DNA of 64,000 bases from an uncultured Candidatus Puniceispirillum sp. (GTDB taxonomy: Bacteria > Pseudomonadota > Alphaproteobacteria > Puniceispirillales > Puniceispirillaceae): NCBI GenBank assembly GCA_905182545.1, contig CAJJBY010000009.1:1-64000 (forward strand), written 5' to 3'. A program made the translations under genes and the position numbers. Under the pieces are notes generated by a model that did no database searches, was not told where the DNA came from, and saw nothing but the letters and a program-made list of their open reading frames with translations. Shown here piece by piece: positions 1-8,167 of this stretch (within the stretch, counting starts at the first letter, position 1; the number at the start of each line of letters is the position of its first letter).

Positions 1-5
1 CATTC

Positions 6-233
6 ATGATGGATAGACAAAAATGGCTTGAATGGACGGGTGTTGGAACAGCAATTCTGTATTCAATGCTGATTGCGTTGAATATCGGCGCGGAATTTAT
101 CGGCTTCCTGCTTCTGTTTCTGTCGGCAGGCCTGATTGGACTATGGGCCTATTTTGGCAAACACCGCGGCATCATGCTTCTTCAGGTATTTTATGCCACT
201 GCCGGGCTGATTGGCATGTTTCGCTGGTTTTAA
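6..233 (+). CDS. small three-helix membrane protein, function unknown
   Basis: This 75-residue protein is almost entirely hydrophobic, with about three membrane segments (roughly residues 9-28, 31-49 and 54-72) separated by short charged turns such as GKHRG. Its size and the placing of Trp/Tyr at helix ends resemble the short PnuC-like or DUF-type inner-membrane proteins common in alphaproteobacteria, but I cannot name a family with certainty. The start could be either of two adjacent Met codons. It lies at the left edge of the window, so any operon partner upstream is not visible. The downstream gene begins more than 100 bp later and is probably separate. Confidence 0.6.
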   Translation: MMDRQKWLEWTGVGTAILYSMLIALNIGAEFIGFLLLFLSAGLIGLWAYFGKHRGIMLLQVFYATAGLIGMFRWF

Positions 234-350
234 TTGAGAAAATCAGGCCAAATGCCCTTGGCTTGCCATGATCAAAATATTACTACTACCTAGTATTATT
301 AGCCTGAGATTGATCGGTGGTGCTGAGTATATTTCCGTCTTTTTTTAATT

Positions 351-1184
351 TTGGTTCAATATATCTATGAAAATTACAAAAACCTCATGAACCAATATTT
401 TTCAAAATTCTTCTTGCATTGGTTTGTGCTTATTTTTCTTGCCTATCTTGGCTTGATCGCAGTCCAATATCTGGTCATCATGCCGATTGAAACAATGATG
501 GTGAAACGCAATGTCGCTTTTGTCAGCCTTTTGTACCTACCCCATGCGGTAAGGGTGCTGGGGGCATGGATGGTTGGGCCAAAATCGGTTTTGGCGCTTA
601 TTCCCGCCTCGATCTGCGTCTATTTTGCGACGCGCCCTGACACTGGGCCATTGACGCCGGCTGATTTTGTCATTCCGATGGTTGGCGCATTATGCGCACC
701 GGTTGCGTTCGAATTGATGCGTTTTGTCCGGATTGATGTTTACCCGAAGTCAACTGGTTTGATTAGCTGGCGAACGCTGGTTTTTGCCGGATTTTTAAGC
801 TCGATTATCAATTCCTTTTTCTCAACCCTGTTTCTTGAGGGTCGGGTTCCGATTGAGGATACTTTTGATGTGCTAACGCGTTTCATTATTGGCGATGTTA
901 TGGGACTTGTGATAGTATTATTCTTTATTGGATTGCTAAAATTGTTTAGGAGATTTGTCAAGTGTCTAGTCGCCTTGTGTTTGCACGATTGCTTGAAACC
1001 ATTACCGACATGGAAAAAGACGTTGGCTTGGCTGATTTTACCGCAAATGAACAGCAAGTTTATGCAGCCGTCGTACTGCTATCAAATGATACTAACGAGC
1101 CAATATCAATTCATGATATCCGATCGCATTATCTGGTTCGTGCCATTCCAATGCCAACAGTTTACCGGTCATTCAACCGGCTGA
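351..1184 (+). CDS. multi-helix membrane protein, sensor-domain-like (MASE1-like), 3' end uncertain
   Basis: Residues 1 to about 204 hold six predicted membrane helices ending in a basic FRRF sequence, reminiscent of MASE1-type integral membrane sensor domains but with no attached output domain. The open frame starts at a TTG; an ATG at 387 in the same frame is an alternative, neither with a clear ribosome site. After about residue 205 the frame runs on to 1184 through the next gene (start GTG 962) in a different frame, and that tail reads as non-hydrophobic, Cys-rich noise. A TAG at 967-969 in a third frame would end the protein just inside the next gene, so a single-base error near 930-960 is likely and the true protein is probably about 205 residues. 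The function is unknown. Confidence 0.5.
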   Translation: MVQYIYENYKNLMNQYFSKFFLHWFVLIFLAYLGLIAVQYLVIMPIETMMVKRNVAFVSLLYLPHAVRVLGAWMVGPKSVLALIPASICVYFATRPDTGPLTPADFVIPMVGALCAPVAFELMRFVRIDVYPKSTGLISWRTLVFAGFLSSIINSFFSTLFLEGRVPIEDTFDVLTRFIIGDVMGLVIVLFFIGLLKLFRRFVKCLVALCLHDCLKPLPTWKKTLAWLILPQMNSKFMQPSYCYQMILTSQYQFMISDRIIWFVPFQCQQFTGHSTG

Positions 1185-1249
1185 TTAGCGCGGAAAAGAT
1201 CACCCATATTGGTGGAGAGCGGTCAGGGCTTTATGCCATCACCGCCTAG
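962..1249 (+). CDS. winged-helix (MarR-like) transcriptional regulator, small
   Basis: This 95-residue protein looks like a single winged helix-turn-helix. A helical N-terminus is followed by FTANEQQVYAAV (helix 1), an SIHDIRSHY helix, an MPTVYRSFNRLISAEKI recognition helix and a short beta-wing ending GLYAIT. This is the MarR/PadR-like layout without a dimerisation or ligand domain. The GTG start at 962 is supported by TAGGAG at 948-953, nine bases upstream. It probably forms a translationally coupled pair with the preceding membrane protein, which suggests a membrane sensor and regulator unit, but that is inference. The comD-like gene starts about 300 bp downstream and could be a target. 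Confidence 0.65.
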   Translation: MSSRLVFARLLETITDMEKDVGLADFTANEQQVYAAVVLLSNDTNEPISIHDIRSHYLVRAIPMPTVYRSFNRLISAEKITHIGGERSGLYAITA

Positions 1250-1557
1250 CGGTATGTAGCAGCTTTTTATTGGGGCATGTCCCAAAAGGATCATTAATGT
1301 CATGTCGGCATGCCCCTTTCGGGTTGGATAGGTGATGGCATAAACCTGCCTTATAATCGGTCAAACCCAACGCAAAGTCTCAAGAAATAAATCTTTTTAG
1401 ACCGCGTGTCGCAAAGCAAAAATTTGCGCTTTGTATTGCCTAAACTTTATGTTTTACTCCGCCCAAACGGAAGATATTTCCAGTCCCAAAAAATCAAATT
1501 TACGTTGCCAATACCGCAACGCCTCGGTAAAAATGAGCCAGAAAGAGTGCTGCTCCC
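1250..1557. other. intergenic region with inverted repeat
   Basis: I see no convincing gene in these 308 bases. An 8-bp inverted repeat, GGGGCATG at 1272-1279 and CATGCCCC at 1309-1316, lies 23 bp after the regulator's stop codon. The second arm is followed by TTTC, so it may be a weak terminator or an operator. The A+T-rich part from about 1380 to 1470 probably contains the promoter of the decarboxylase pair, but no -35/-10 pair stands out. Confidence 0.4.
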
Positions 1558-2055
1558 ATGTCTATAAACCAAAAAATTGTTAATGATTTTATCAAAAATA
1601 AAATCGAATTTGTGACTACTGTGCCATGTAAACAGCTCGCTGGCGTCATTGACGAGATCGAAGGTTCGAAAGACATTTATCATATTCCATCAAATAAGGA
1701 AGATGAAGGGATGGGGCTTTGCGCTGGTGCCTATATGGGCGGTAAACGCTCGGCGATCATCATGCAGAATACAGCGATCGGCGTCACCATCAACACGCTG
1801 GTGACGTTGATCCAATATTACAATATTCCGCTGCCGATGCTGATCAGCTATCGCGGTGAAATTGGCGAGCCTGTTGCCTGTCAGGTCGAAATGGCGGTTC
1901 ATACAAAGGCATTGTTGGACCAGTTGAATATTCCAACCTACCATTTTCACACAAAAAGCGACGCTGACGAGCTGGACGCTATTTTAAACCACAGCTTTAT
2001 GGCGAAAAAGCCTGTTGCCATTCTTACCGATGCCAGCTTTTGGCAGGGAGCATAA
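1558..2055 (+). CDS. comD: ThDP-dependent decarboxylase alpha subunit (sulfopyruvate/phosphonopyruvate decarboxylase, ComD-like)
   Basis: This 165-residue protein matches the N-terminal (Pyr) domain of thiamine-diphosphate decarboxylases. It has the PSNKEDEGMGLCAGAY motif at residues 44-59, whose Glu normally activates the ThDP aminopyrimidine, and QNTAIGVTINTL at residues 70-81. Its length fits the alpha chain of the two-subunit sulfopyruvate decarboxylase family (ComDE), which converts 3-sulfopyruvate to sulfoacetaldehyde and CO2. Phosphonopyruvate decarboxylases are close relatives but are normally a single chain of about 380 residues. Three bases separate it from the beta-subunit gene. 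The ribosome site before ATG 1558 is weak. Substrate choice between sulfopyruvate and phosphonopyruvate cannot be made from the sequence. Confidence 0.82.
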   Translation: MSINQKIVNDFIKNKIEFVTTVPCKQLAGVIDEIEGSKDIYHIPSNKEDEGMGLCAGAYMGGKRSAIIMQNTAIGVTINTLVTLIQYYNIPLPMLISYRGEIGEPVACQVEMAVHTKALLDQLNIPTYHFHTKSDADELDAILNHSFMAKKPVAILTDASFWQGA

Positions 2056-2058
2056 CCG

Positions 2059-2622
2059 ATGATTAGAAGCGACGTTTTAAAAACACTGATCCCAATGATT
2101 TCTGATCAATTGGTTGTCTCTAACATTGGTTTGCCATCACAAGAATTGCATCTGCTTGATGACCAGCCAACCAATTTCTACATGCTTGGCACAATGGGGC
2201 TTTCCTCATCAATCGGCCTTGGCCTTGCCCTAGCGCAAAAAGCCAAGGTGATTGCGATTGATGGCGATGGTTCGGTTCTGACCAATTTTGGGACATTGCC
2301 AACAATTGCCAATAATCCTGCTGATAATTTCATCCTGCTGATTATCGATAATGGCAGCTATGGCTCAACCGGTGATCAGCCAACCTATGCTGGCATGAAA
2401 ACATCGCTTGCCAAAGTTGCCGAGGCTTGCGGTTGTGATAATGTTGTTGAATGTCCAGCCGAAGACACTGCGGCGGCGGTTAAAGCGGCGCTTGACGGTG
2501 ACAAGATGACCATCATTGTCAGCAAATGCGAGTCAGGCAATATCAAGGTGCCTGTTATTGACATGGATGCACCGGTTATCCGCCATCGCTTTATGGCCGA
2601 AGTCAGCCGGCGTAACGCGTAA
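2059..2622 (+). CDS. comE: ThDP-dependent decarboxylase beta subunit (sulfopyruvate/phosphonopyruvate decarboxylase, ComE-like)
   Basis: This 187-residue protein is the cofactor-binding (PP) domain partner of the preceding gene. It has the ThDP/Mg motif, with GDG at residues 69-71 and DN at 97-98 about 27 residues later, and the GTMGLSSSIGLGLA stretch typical of the PP domain. Together the two chains make one complete decarboxylase active site. In cysteolate, sulfolactate and dihydroxypropanesulfonate degradation this enzyme makes sulfoacetaldehyde. In phosphonate metabolism the equivalent reaction makes phosphonoacetaldehyde. No xsc, suyAB, pepM or aminotransferase gene is next to it here, so the pathway is open. 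Confidence 0.82.
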   Translation: MIRSDVLKTLIPMISDQLVVSNIGLPSQELHLLDDQPTNFYMLGTMGLSSSIGLGLALAQKAKVIAIDGDGSVLTNFGTLPTIANNPADNFILLIIDNGSYGSTGDQPTYAGMKTSLAKVAEACGCDNVVECPAEDTAAAVKAALDGDKMTIIVSKCESGNIKVPVIDMDAPVIRHRFMAEVSRRNA

Positions 2623-2685
2623 ATATGATCCATCAGCCCGCCAGCATAGATATCCAAACAAAGCTGTCTTTTACACCACTGTTTC

Positions 2686-3255
2686 ATGGTGGTGTTGCGG
2701 TTTGGAAAGCTGGCGGCGCTTTTATCTCTTTTGCTTTTGGCGGTCAATCTGCCGGCGCGGGCTGATGATGGCCGGTTTGACGGCACGGTTATTTTCCTGC
2801 GTCATGCCTTGGCACCTGGCAATGGTGATCCAGCCAATTTCAATCTGAAAGATTGCCAGACCCAGCGCAATCTTGACGAGACTGGACGCAGGCAGGCGCG
2901 CGGCATTGGCAAACGCATCGCCGCGGCCAATCTTAATTTGGCGGGTGTTCATTCCAGTGAATGGTGCCGCTGCCTTGAAACCGCCCTTTTGCTGGATCTT
3001 GGCCCAGTCACCCCGTTTATTGGGCTGAATTCATTTTATGAAAACCACGCCCCGCGCGATGCAACCTTGACCAAGCTTCAGGCCAAGCTGGACAGCCTGC
3101 CCCGTGACGGCGCACCAGTCATTATGGTGACGCATTATGTAACCATTCAGGCCATCACCAATATAGCGGTACCTTCAGGTGGTGCGGTGCTGTTTGATCT
3201 TGCCACAGGCTACGCACGCGAATTGTCGTTATTGGCTTTTTCCCCTGCCAACTAA
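2686..3255 (+). CDS. secreted histidine phosphatase superfamily protein
   Basis: The protein begins with a signal peptide (basic MVVLRFGK, a hydrophobic stretch to about residue 22, then an ARA cleavage-type site). The histidine phosphatase (branch 1) core follows: FLRHALAPG with Arg39 and catalytic His40, SSEWCRCLETA near 90-100 supplying Arg95 and Glu98, and MVTHYVTI with the second His at 150. At 189 residues it is a compact, probably periplasmic member. These enzymes hydrolyse phosphomonoesters through a phosphohistidine, and the substrate cannot be told here. There is no clear ribosome site at ATG 2686 and nearby GTG/TTG codons are alternatives. Its 3' end overlaps the convergent DUF3422 gene by 27 bp. 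Confidence 0.75.
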   Translation: MVVLRFGKLAALLSLLLLAVNLPARADDGRFDGTVIFLRHALAPGNGDPANFNLKDCQTQRNLDETGRRQARGIGKRIAAANLNLAGVHSSEWCRCLETALLLDLGPVTPFIGLNSFYENHAPRDATLTKLQAKLDSLPRDGAPVIMVTHYVTIQAITNIAVPSGGAVLFDLATGYARELSLLAFSPAN

Positions 3256-4592
3256 CACTTGCCAATTAGCCTGCCGCCTAGCTAGGCCGAGCGATCTGCC
3301 GCGCCGAGTGGCAATATCTTTGACCCGCCGGATGGCTGCCCAGACCAAAAAGGCAATAACCGGCACCGACACAGCCTTGATATCGATCAATGACACCCCC
3401 CATTCGGCAATTGGCAAGGCTGACAGCAACATAGCCAACAAGCCCGACCCCGTAATAGGTAACCGCAGCAATCGATAATCGTTCAACCATCTGCTGAAGC
3501 CGAAGCTGATGCTTGGCGCGTTCATCCATTGATTTCAGCAAATCCCGATTTTGGCGTTGAATGACCAATTCGGTTTGGGTGCGCAGCAATTCACCAGCGC
3601 GGCTGATCCGCCGCGACAGGCTTGCAAGCCGCTCAGAAAACGCCGAACAGCTTTGCATCGCCGGCGCCATACGCCGATCAAGAAAACCGCGAACACCCTG
3701 AAAACCGGATAGGCGCGTCATCTGCATCCGGTCAAGACGCGACGTCAGAATATTCAGATAGGCCGTTGTCGCCGCCAGCCGGTACGAGGTTTTGGAATAG
3801 ATATCTTCCACCTCGGCGGCCTGTGACGACAATACCGACAACAAGGCCTGAACCTTGCCATCGGGAAGCTTGATCTGCTCGGCAAGGTCATTGGTCAATG
3901 TGCTGAGCAACATCTTCGATTAGGCCAACTCGACCCGAATATTCCTTAACCGTTGCCAACCCCAGCAATGCCAGCAGCCGGTAGGTTTCAACCTCGACGA
4001 CGCGTTGCACAACGCGCCCCATTCGGGTCGCCTCAATAGCATCGTTGAAAATCACCACCCGCGAAAAACCAGCATCATCAATATCAAACGCAAAATGTAC
4101 CTGTGCTGCATCATCACTGAACTGGTTTGCCGCCACCACGCGGCTTTGCAGAATCTCCAGCATGCGTGGCTGATCTAGCCCGCGCAGCGGCTTGCCGCCA
4201 ACCTCGACCCAGATTGCATGAAACAGCGGGGCTGGCGCATTCCGCGCCCAAGAAAACGGCATATGTTCAAGCGCTGTTTCATCAAAGGCATTCGCTGCTA
4301 GGCCATTTTTCGCTCGCAAGCTTTTTTCAACAAAGCTGATTGACAGAAATTCAGTGTGGCGTTCAATACGAAGCGCATAGCCAGCCATGTCATGGCGACG
4401 GAATTTTTCGCTTGCATCAATTGGGCTTAGGCCTTCGGCAGATAGGAATTTATTGATATAGGCAAGAATTTTGCTGTCGTCACCGCCAACCAGAAAAACA
4501 AAGCGAATAAACCGGCCAGCGCCATCAAAATCGTGAAAGGCACGCGCATGTAACTCGTCTGATAAAACGCGGCGAAGGGCATATTCCTGCAT
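3229..4592 (-). CDS. DUF3422 family membrane-anchored protein, split by two frame changes
   Basis: Joined, the pieces give the full DUF3422 layout. The N-terminal part has SDELHARAF and a WERHTEF-like RIERHTEF motif; a central region follows; the C-terminal coiled coil (ISRAGELLRTQTELVIQRQN, then KSMDERAKHQLRLQQMVE) leads into two membrane helices. The family is widespread in proteobacteria and its function is unknown. I chose ATG 4592 (MQEYALRR) because family members begin just before this motif. The frame changes once near 3890-3910 and again near 3420-3435, where the reading moves into the frame coding LPIAEWGVSLIDIKAVSV. Each needs only a one- or two-base correction, so sequence error is more likely than decay. 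Confidence 0.75.
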
Positions 4593-4687
4593 GCAAAAAA
4601 ATCCTAAAAATGAATTCAAAGCAGAGTGCTTTTTAGCAAACTGTCCAGCCCCAAAGCCCAAACCTGCGGCGAAATGCGCCACCGATA

Positions 4688-5530
4688 TCAGGCCATCCGC
4701 AAAACAATGACCCCACTGAAAATCATCAAGATGATGCCAGCTTTAAACCATGTCATTTTTTCTTTTAAGAACAGAACACCAAGCGCCACCGCAAACAGAA
4801 CCGAGGTTTCGCGAAGCGATGACACCACCGCAACAGGCGCCGACAGACAGGCCCAAAGCACCGCAACATAGGCAAAATAAGACGCCGCTCCGCCAATCAC
4901 AAAGGTGCGTGGCGCATCGCTATACATGCGCGTCAAAACCGTTGGATGAAACCGTGCCAGATACAGCCCCAATAAAACCGCATTGGCCGTGGTCGATGCG
5001 CCATAATAGCTGATCGCGCTTTGCGTCAAGCGCGTGCCAGCTGCATCGACAATCGAATAGCTGGCGATAAAACAGCCCGTGATTACCGCCAAAACGATCC
5101 CGATAATGCCAACTGCCTTGTTGCGATATTGAACAATGCCATAGGTCATGATCGCCCCCGACACCATGATCACGCCAATCACCTCCATTGGCTTTAAAAC
5201 ACCCGGAACAGTGATCATGGTAAATAGGGTAATCAACAGCGGCGATGCCCCTCGAGCAACCGGATAAATCTGCGTCAGCTCGCCAAAGCGATAAGCATTT
5301 AACAAAAATACCTGATAGCCAAGATGCAACACCGCACTTGCCATCACATAAGGCCATGCGCCTTCGGGCGGCAGACCAGCATAGAAAAGACCTATAAAAG
5401 CCAGCGGCAAATGGCCAAACATAACCGCCGCCATGCCAAGCGCCTTGTCATGCGTACCACGAACCAGAAAATTCCAAAAAGCGTGCAAAAAGGCCGCGCC
5501 AAGCACCACAAGAACAATGCTGATGTCCAT
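4688..5530 (-). CDS. EamA (DMT superfamily) transporter
   Basis: The protein has about ten hydrophobic helices in two EamA-type halves, with the conserved helix-start pattern AAFLHAFWNFLVRG near the N-terminus and the terminal helix after LKEKMTWFKAGIILM. It belongs to the drug/metabolite transporter superfamily, whose members export metabolites or amino acids; the substrate is not predictable. The start at 5530 (MDISIVLVV) is preceded by an AAAGG site and begins directly with the first helix. An upstream in-frame ATG at 5593 would add a basic, non-family leader. The gene is followed by about 95 bp before the start of the DUF3422 gene, so the two may be co-transcribed. Confidence 0.78.
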   Translation of the reverse strand: MDISIVLVVLGAAFLHAFWNFLVRGTHDKALGMAAVMFGHLPLAFIGLFYAGLPPEGAWPYVMASAVLHLGYQVFLLNAYRFGELTQIYPVARGASPLLITLFTMITVPGVLKPMEVIGVIMVSGAIMTYGIVQYRNKAVGIIGIVLAVITGCFIASYSIVDAAGTRLTQSAISYYGASTTANAVLLGLYLARFHPTVLTRMYSDAPRTFVIGGAASYFAYVAVLWACLSAPVAVVSSLRETSVLFAVALGVLFLKEKMTWFKAGIILMIFSGVIVLRMA

Positions 5531-5671
5531 AAACAGCCCAACCTTTTGTCTTTTGCGGCTTTTGCGCCCATTATTGGAATAATGACGCGTCAAACACCAT
5601 CACGCCGGAAATATCAGCATAAACTAGCACATAAAGTCAGCGGGAAAAGCGAAATAGGACGGTCAGATAGA

Positions 5672-6234
5672 TCACTTGGCAAGCGCGGTTTCAATGGCCT
5701 TGCGAAGACGGCCACTTTTCGGGCCAGTGGTCGAGGCAAACCAATCAACCAAATCACCATTGCCATCGATCACATGTTTATGAAAATTCCAGCGCGGCAC
5801 GGCAAGGCCGCCATGCGCATCGGCAATCCATTTATAATAGGGATGCGCGTTTGGGCCTTTGACATGAACAATATTGGCCATCGGGAAATCAATACCGTAA
5901 TTCAGCGTGCAGAATTCCTTGACCTTTTTGGCATCATCCAATTCCTGCCCGCCAAAATCATCGCTTGGCACACCAAGAACGACAAGCCCCTTATCCTTAT
6001 ATTCAGTCCACAGGCTTTGCAGCCCTTCATATTGGCCGGTAAAGCCACACATCGACGCGGTATTGACCAGCAAAACCACTTTGCCACGATATGTTTCCAA
6101 TGGCAGATCACCACCATCAATGCTGGTAAAACTAAAATCATGGGCAGTCTAGCAGCAGCGGCAGGCATGATGCCCCCTTCCAGCATAAATAGGGCAAGAA
6201 GCAATAAAAACCGATGGGTGAGTTTGCGTGTCAT
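5672..6234 (-). CDS. glutathione peroxidase family protein, Cys type, secreted; one frame change
   Basis: The thioredoxin-fold GPx signature is complete: the active-site Cys in NTASMCGFT, the KGLVVLGVPSDDFGGQE segment (Gln in the catalytic set) and the WNFHKHV motif. The active residue is Cys (not Sec), so it probably reduces peroxides with thioredoxin. ATG 6234 gives a signal peptide (MTRKLTHRFLLLLALFML ending in an Ala-rich cleavage region), indicating a periplasmic enzyme. The frame changes near 6145-6155, between the signal peptide and the segment that should read HDFSFTSIDGGDLPLETYRG; a one-base correction restores a normal protein of about 185 residues. Confidence 0.82.
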
Positions 6235-6370
6235 GATCGGTAAATGGTGATCATATTTCACAAGCGCAAGCCCCTTTGCATCATCACCCCGCAAAAACCT
6301 AGTGACAGGTGATGATTTTGTTCCTAGGCTTATCCCCATCGTTGCAACAAATTGAAAAGGAGGTGATCTG

Positions 6371-6451
6371 ATGTCTAGTGATAAACGGTTTGGTTCGAAG
6401 GACTTGGTTTCTGTTTGGCGGGCTGAGGAGCAGCCTTCTGGGTGCGCCTAG
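6371..6451 (+). CDS. very small ORF (26 codons) with extended Shine-Dalgarno sequence
   Basis: An ATG at 6371 opens 26 codons, beginning MSSDKRFGSK and ending at TAG 6449-6451. It is preceded by AAGGAGGTGATC at 6357-6368, a 12-base match to the 16S rRNA 3' tail and far longer than any other site in the window. A strong intrinsic terminator follows at 6507-6535. The unit stands alone between two minus-strand genes. It may encode a short peptide, be a leader peptide without a downstream gene, or be a small RNA whose SD-like segment acts in another way. TGATCT (6364-6369) can pair with AGATCA (6450-6455), which could mask the ribosome site. I do not recognise the peptide. Confidence 0.5.
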   Translation: MSSDKRFGSKDLVSVWRAEEQPSGCA

Positions 6452-6506
6452 ATCAGAAATTGACGGGCATTTCCCCGTAAAACAGGTCTTTTGATGACCG
6501 ATCACG

Positions 6507-6535
6507 AAAAGGGGGGCCAAAACCCCCCTTTTTTT
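6507..6535 (+). terminator. intrinsic terminator of the small 6.4-kb unit
   Basis: GGGGGG at 6511-6516 pairs with CCCCCC at 6523-6528 around a CCAAAA loop, followed by seven T residues. Four A residues before the stem would let it also stop minus-strand transcription. It lies 55 bp after the small ORF. A second small hairpin (ACGGG...CCCGT, about 6462-6478) precedes it. Confidence 0.8.
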
Positions 6536-6597
6536 CTGCCTTCGCCTTGTGGCGACAGATTTTGATTATTGGCCTTTTCGGACGCTTGCCCAAAGCC

Positions 6598-6972
6598 CTA
6601 GCCTTCAGACTTGCCACCAGCGGCAATCCAATCGGAAATACCGCCAACATTGCACACATTCTGATATCCCATTTCCTTTAGCGTCTTGCCAGCCAGCGCG
6701 GCCTGTCCACCAGCACCGCAAACAAGAACAATATCGGCATCTTTGCTTAGGCCTGCATTGAAATAGGGCAGGTTTTCATCAGCCGCAAATTCCAAAAATC
6801 CGCGTGGAATCCGAAGCGCACCAGCAATTGTGCCGCTTTTGGCAATATCGCCGCTATCACGAACATCAATGAACAGGCTGTTACCAGCACCATGTTTGGC
6901 AATGCCATCAGCGGCGGAGATACGCGGAACGACAGCATTGGCTTCTTGGAGGAACTGTTTGGCATCTTTCAT
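6598..6972 (-). CDS. rhodanese-like sulfurtransferase domain protein
   Basis: This is a single-domain rhodanese of 124 residues. LFIDVRDSGDIAKSGTIAGALRI gives the CH2A-type first motif, and VLVCGAGGQAALAGKTLKEMG carries the catalytic Cys at about residue 85, followed by NVGGISDWIAAGG. Such proteins carry persulfide sulfur or help in thiosulfate or cyanide turnover. I chose ATG 6972 because it opens directly on the domain helix and has AAAGG upstream; the longer frame to 7086 would overlap the neighbouring gene's end. It lies just downstream of the homocysteine methyltransferase gene in the same direction, so co-transcription and a link to sulfur metabolism are plausible. Confidence 0.82.
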   Translation of the reverse strand: MKDAKQFLQEANAVVPRISAADGIAKHGAGNSLFIDVRDSGDIAKSGTIAGALRIPRGFLEFAADENLPYFNAGLSKDADIVLVCGAGGQAALAGKTLKEMGYQNVCNVGGISDWIAAGGKSEG

Positions 6973-7078
6973 GGGTCGGCCTTTCGGTTTCAGTTGTTTC
7001 AGGTTGGTTTTTCGCAAAATTATAAACTTTGTCTGGCTAGTCTGGCAAATCTCAAAAAGCACTGCCAATGGCAATATC

Positions 7079-7972
7079 CTAGCCAATTAAACGGGTTTTC
7101 ACCTCGTGCAAATGATCGGGTGAGATACCGCAACAGCCGCCAATAATGCCAGCGCCCGATGCCGCCCATTTCACCGCATAATCAGCATAGGCAGACGGGG
7201 TTATATCGGCACGCAGATCATGTAGGCTGGCATTTGCCCCGCCATATGTTTTTTCGATCAAAGGAAAGGCATTGGCCAAAACCCCAACAAGCGGCGGCGT
7301 GGCCTTGCCAGCAAAATGTGCAACCACTGTCCGTATTGCATCATCCATCACTTCAGGCTGGCTGCAATTAAACAAAACAGCCGATGGTGGCGCGTCTTCT
7401 TTTGCTGCCAATAAATCGGTCAATGGCTCGCCTGACCGTAATTGCGGCGTTCCAGCAAGCGGGTTGGCATCTTCCAATGTGAGTGACAGCCAAACAGGCT
7501 TGTCACAATCGGCAAACCCCGACAGAAAACACAAAGCTTCGGCAATCGAGCTATGGGTTTCAGCCATGAAAAAATCGGCATAGGGATCAAGCTTTTGGCG
7601 AAACAGCCCAATCATCTCGGCGGCACGGCCAGCGTCAAATTTATCGGGCTGATATGATCCAAACATTGGCGGCACACCTGCGGCGACCTGTACCGGATAC
7701 GGTGCCGCATCGGCCGCATCACGCGCCAATTGGCCAGCCAAATCCAGTAAAGCACCAGCCTGATCGCGAAACAAATCCTCACCAATATGAAATGGCACAA
7801 CCGCATAGCTGTTGGTCGTGATAATTGTGGCACCAGACTCGATAAAGGCATCATGCGCGGCGCGCACAAATTCCGGCCCCTCCATCAGCGCCAATGCCGA
7901 CCATTCCGGCTGGCGAAACGGCGCTCCCATCGCTTTTAACTGGCGGCCAAGCCCCCCATCAAGAATAATCAT
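7079..7972 (-). CDS. homocysteine S-methyltransferase family protein
   Basis: The protein is a TIM-barrel methyltransferase of about 297 residues. It begins with the LDGGLGRQL motif and has the zinc-ligand cysteines of the family in FNCSQPEV (about Cys203) and GGCCGISP (about Cys280-281). The family moves methyl groups from S-methylmethionine, betaine-like donors or other S/N-methyl compounds to homocysteine, giving methionine. The exact donor cannot be read from the sequence, so I give no gene symbol. ATG 7972 starts immediately before the first strand; an ATG at 7993 would add seven residues. A rhodanese gene follows in the same direction. Confidence 0.82.
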   Translation of the reverse strand: MIILDGGLGRQLKAMGAPFRQPEWSALALMEGPEFVRAAHDAFIESGATIITTNSYAVVPFHIGEDLFRDQAGALLDLAGQLARDAADAAPYPVQVAAGVPPMFGSYQPDKFDAGRAAEMIGLFRQKLDPYADFFMAETHSSIAEALCFLSGFADCDKPVWLSLTLEDANPLAGTPQLRSGEPLTDLLAAKEDAPPSAVLFNCSQPEVMDDAIRTVVAHFAGKATPPLVGVLANAFPLIEKTYGGANASLHDLRADITPSAYADYAVKWAASGAGIIGGCCGISPDHLHEVKTRLIG

Positions 7973-8167
7973 ATGCGCACCTTTTCTTAACAATGATAGA
8001 CTAGCCCAGACGCGATCTTTGCCATGACAAGTGATCGACAGAAGATAACCTAACGCTAATCGATCGATCCGTCATGATGTTTTCGTGCCACGGCTGGCCG
8101 TTACATCATTTCGCGATGATGATCGCCATTTTGTTCTCGGAGCCACCTAAATTATCTTGGAGTCACT

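Noticed and set aside
5324-6250. Long plus-strand open frame of 308 codons
   Set aside because: It is antisense to the EamA and glutathione peroxidase genes, has no domain-like pattern and an implausible composition rich in Lys, Arg, His and Ile; a shadow frame.
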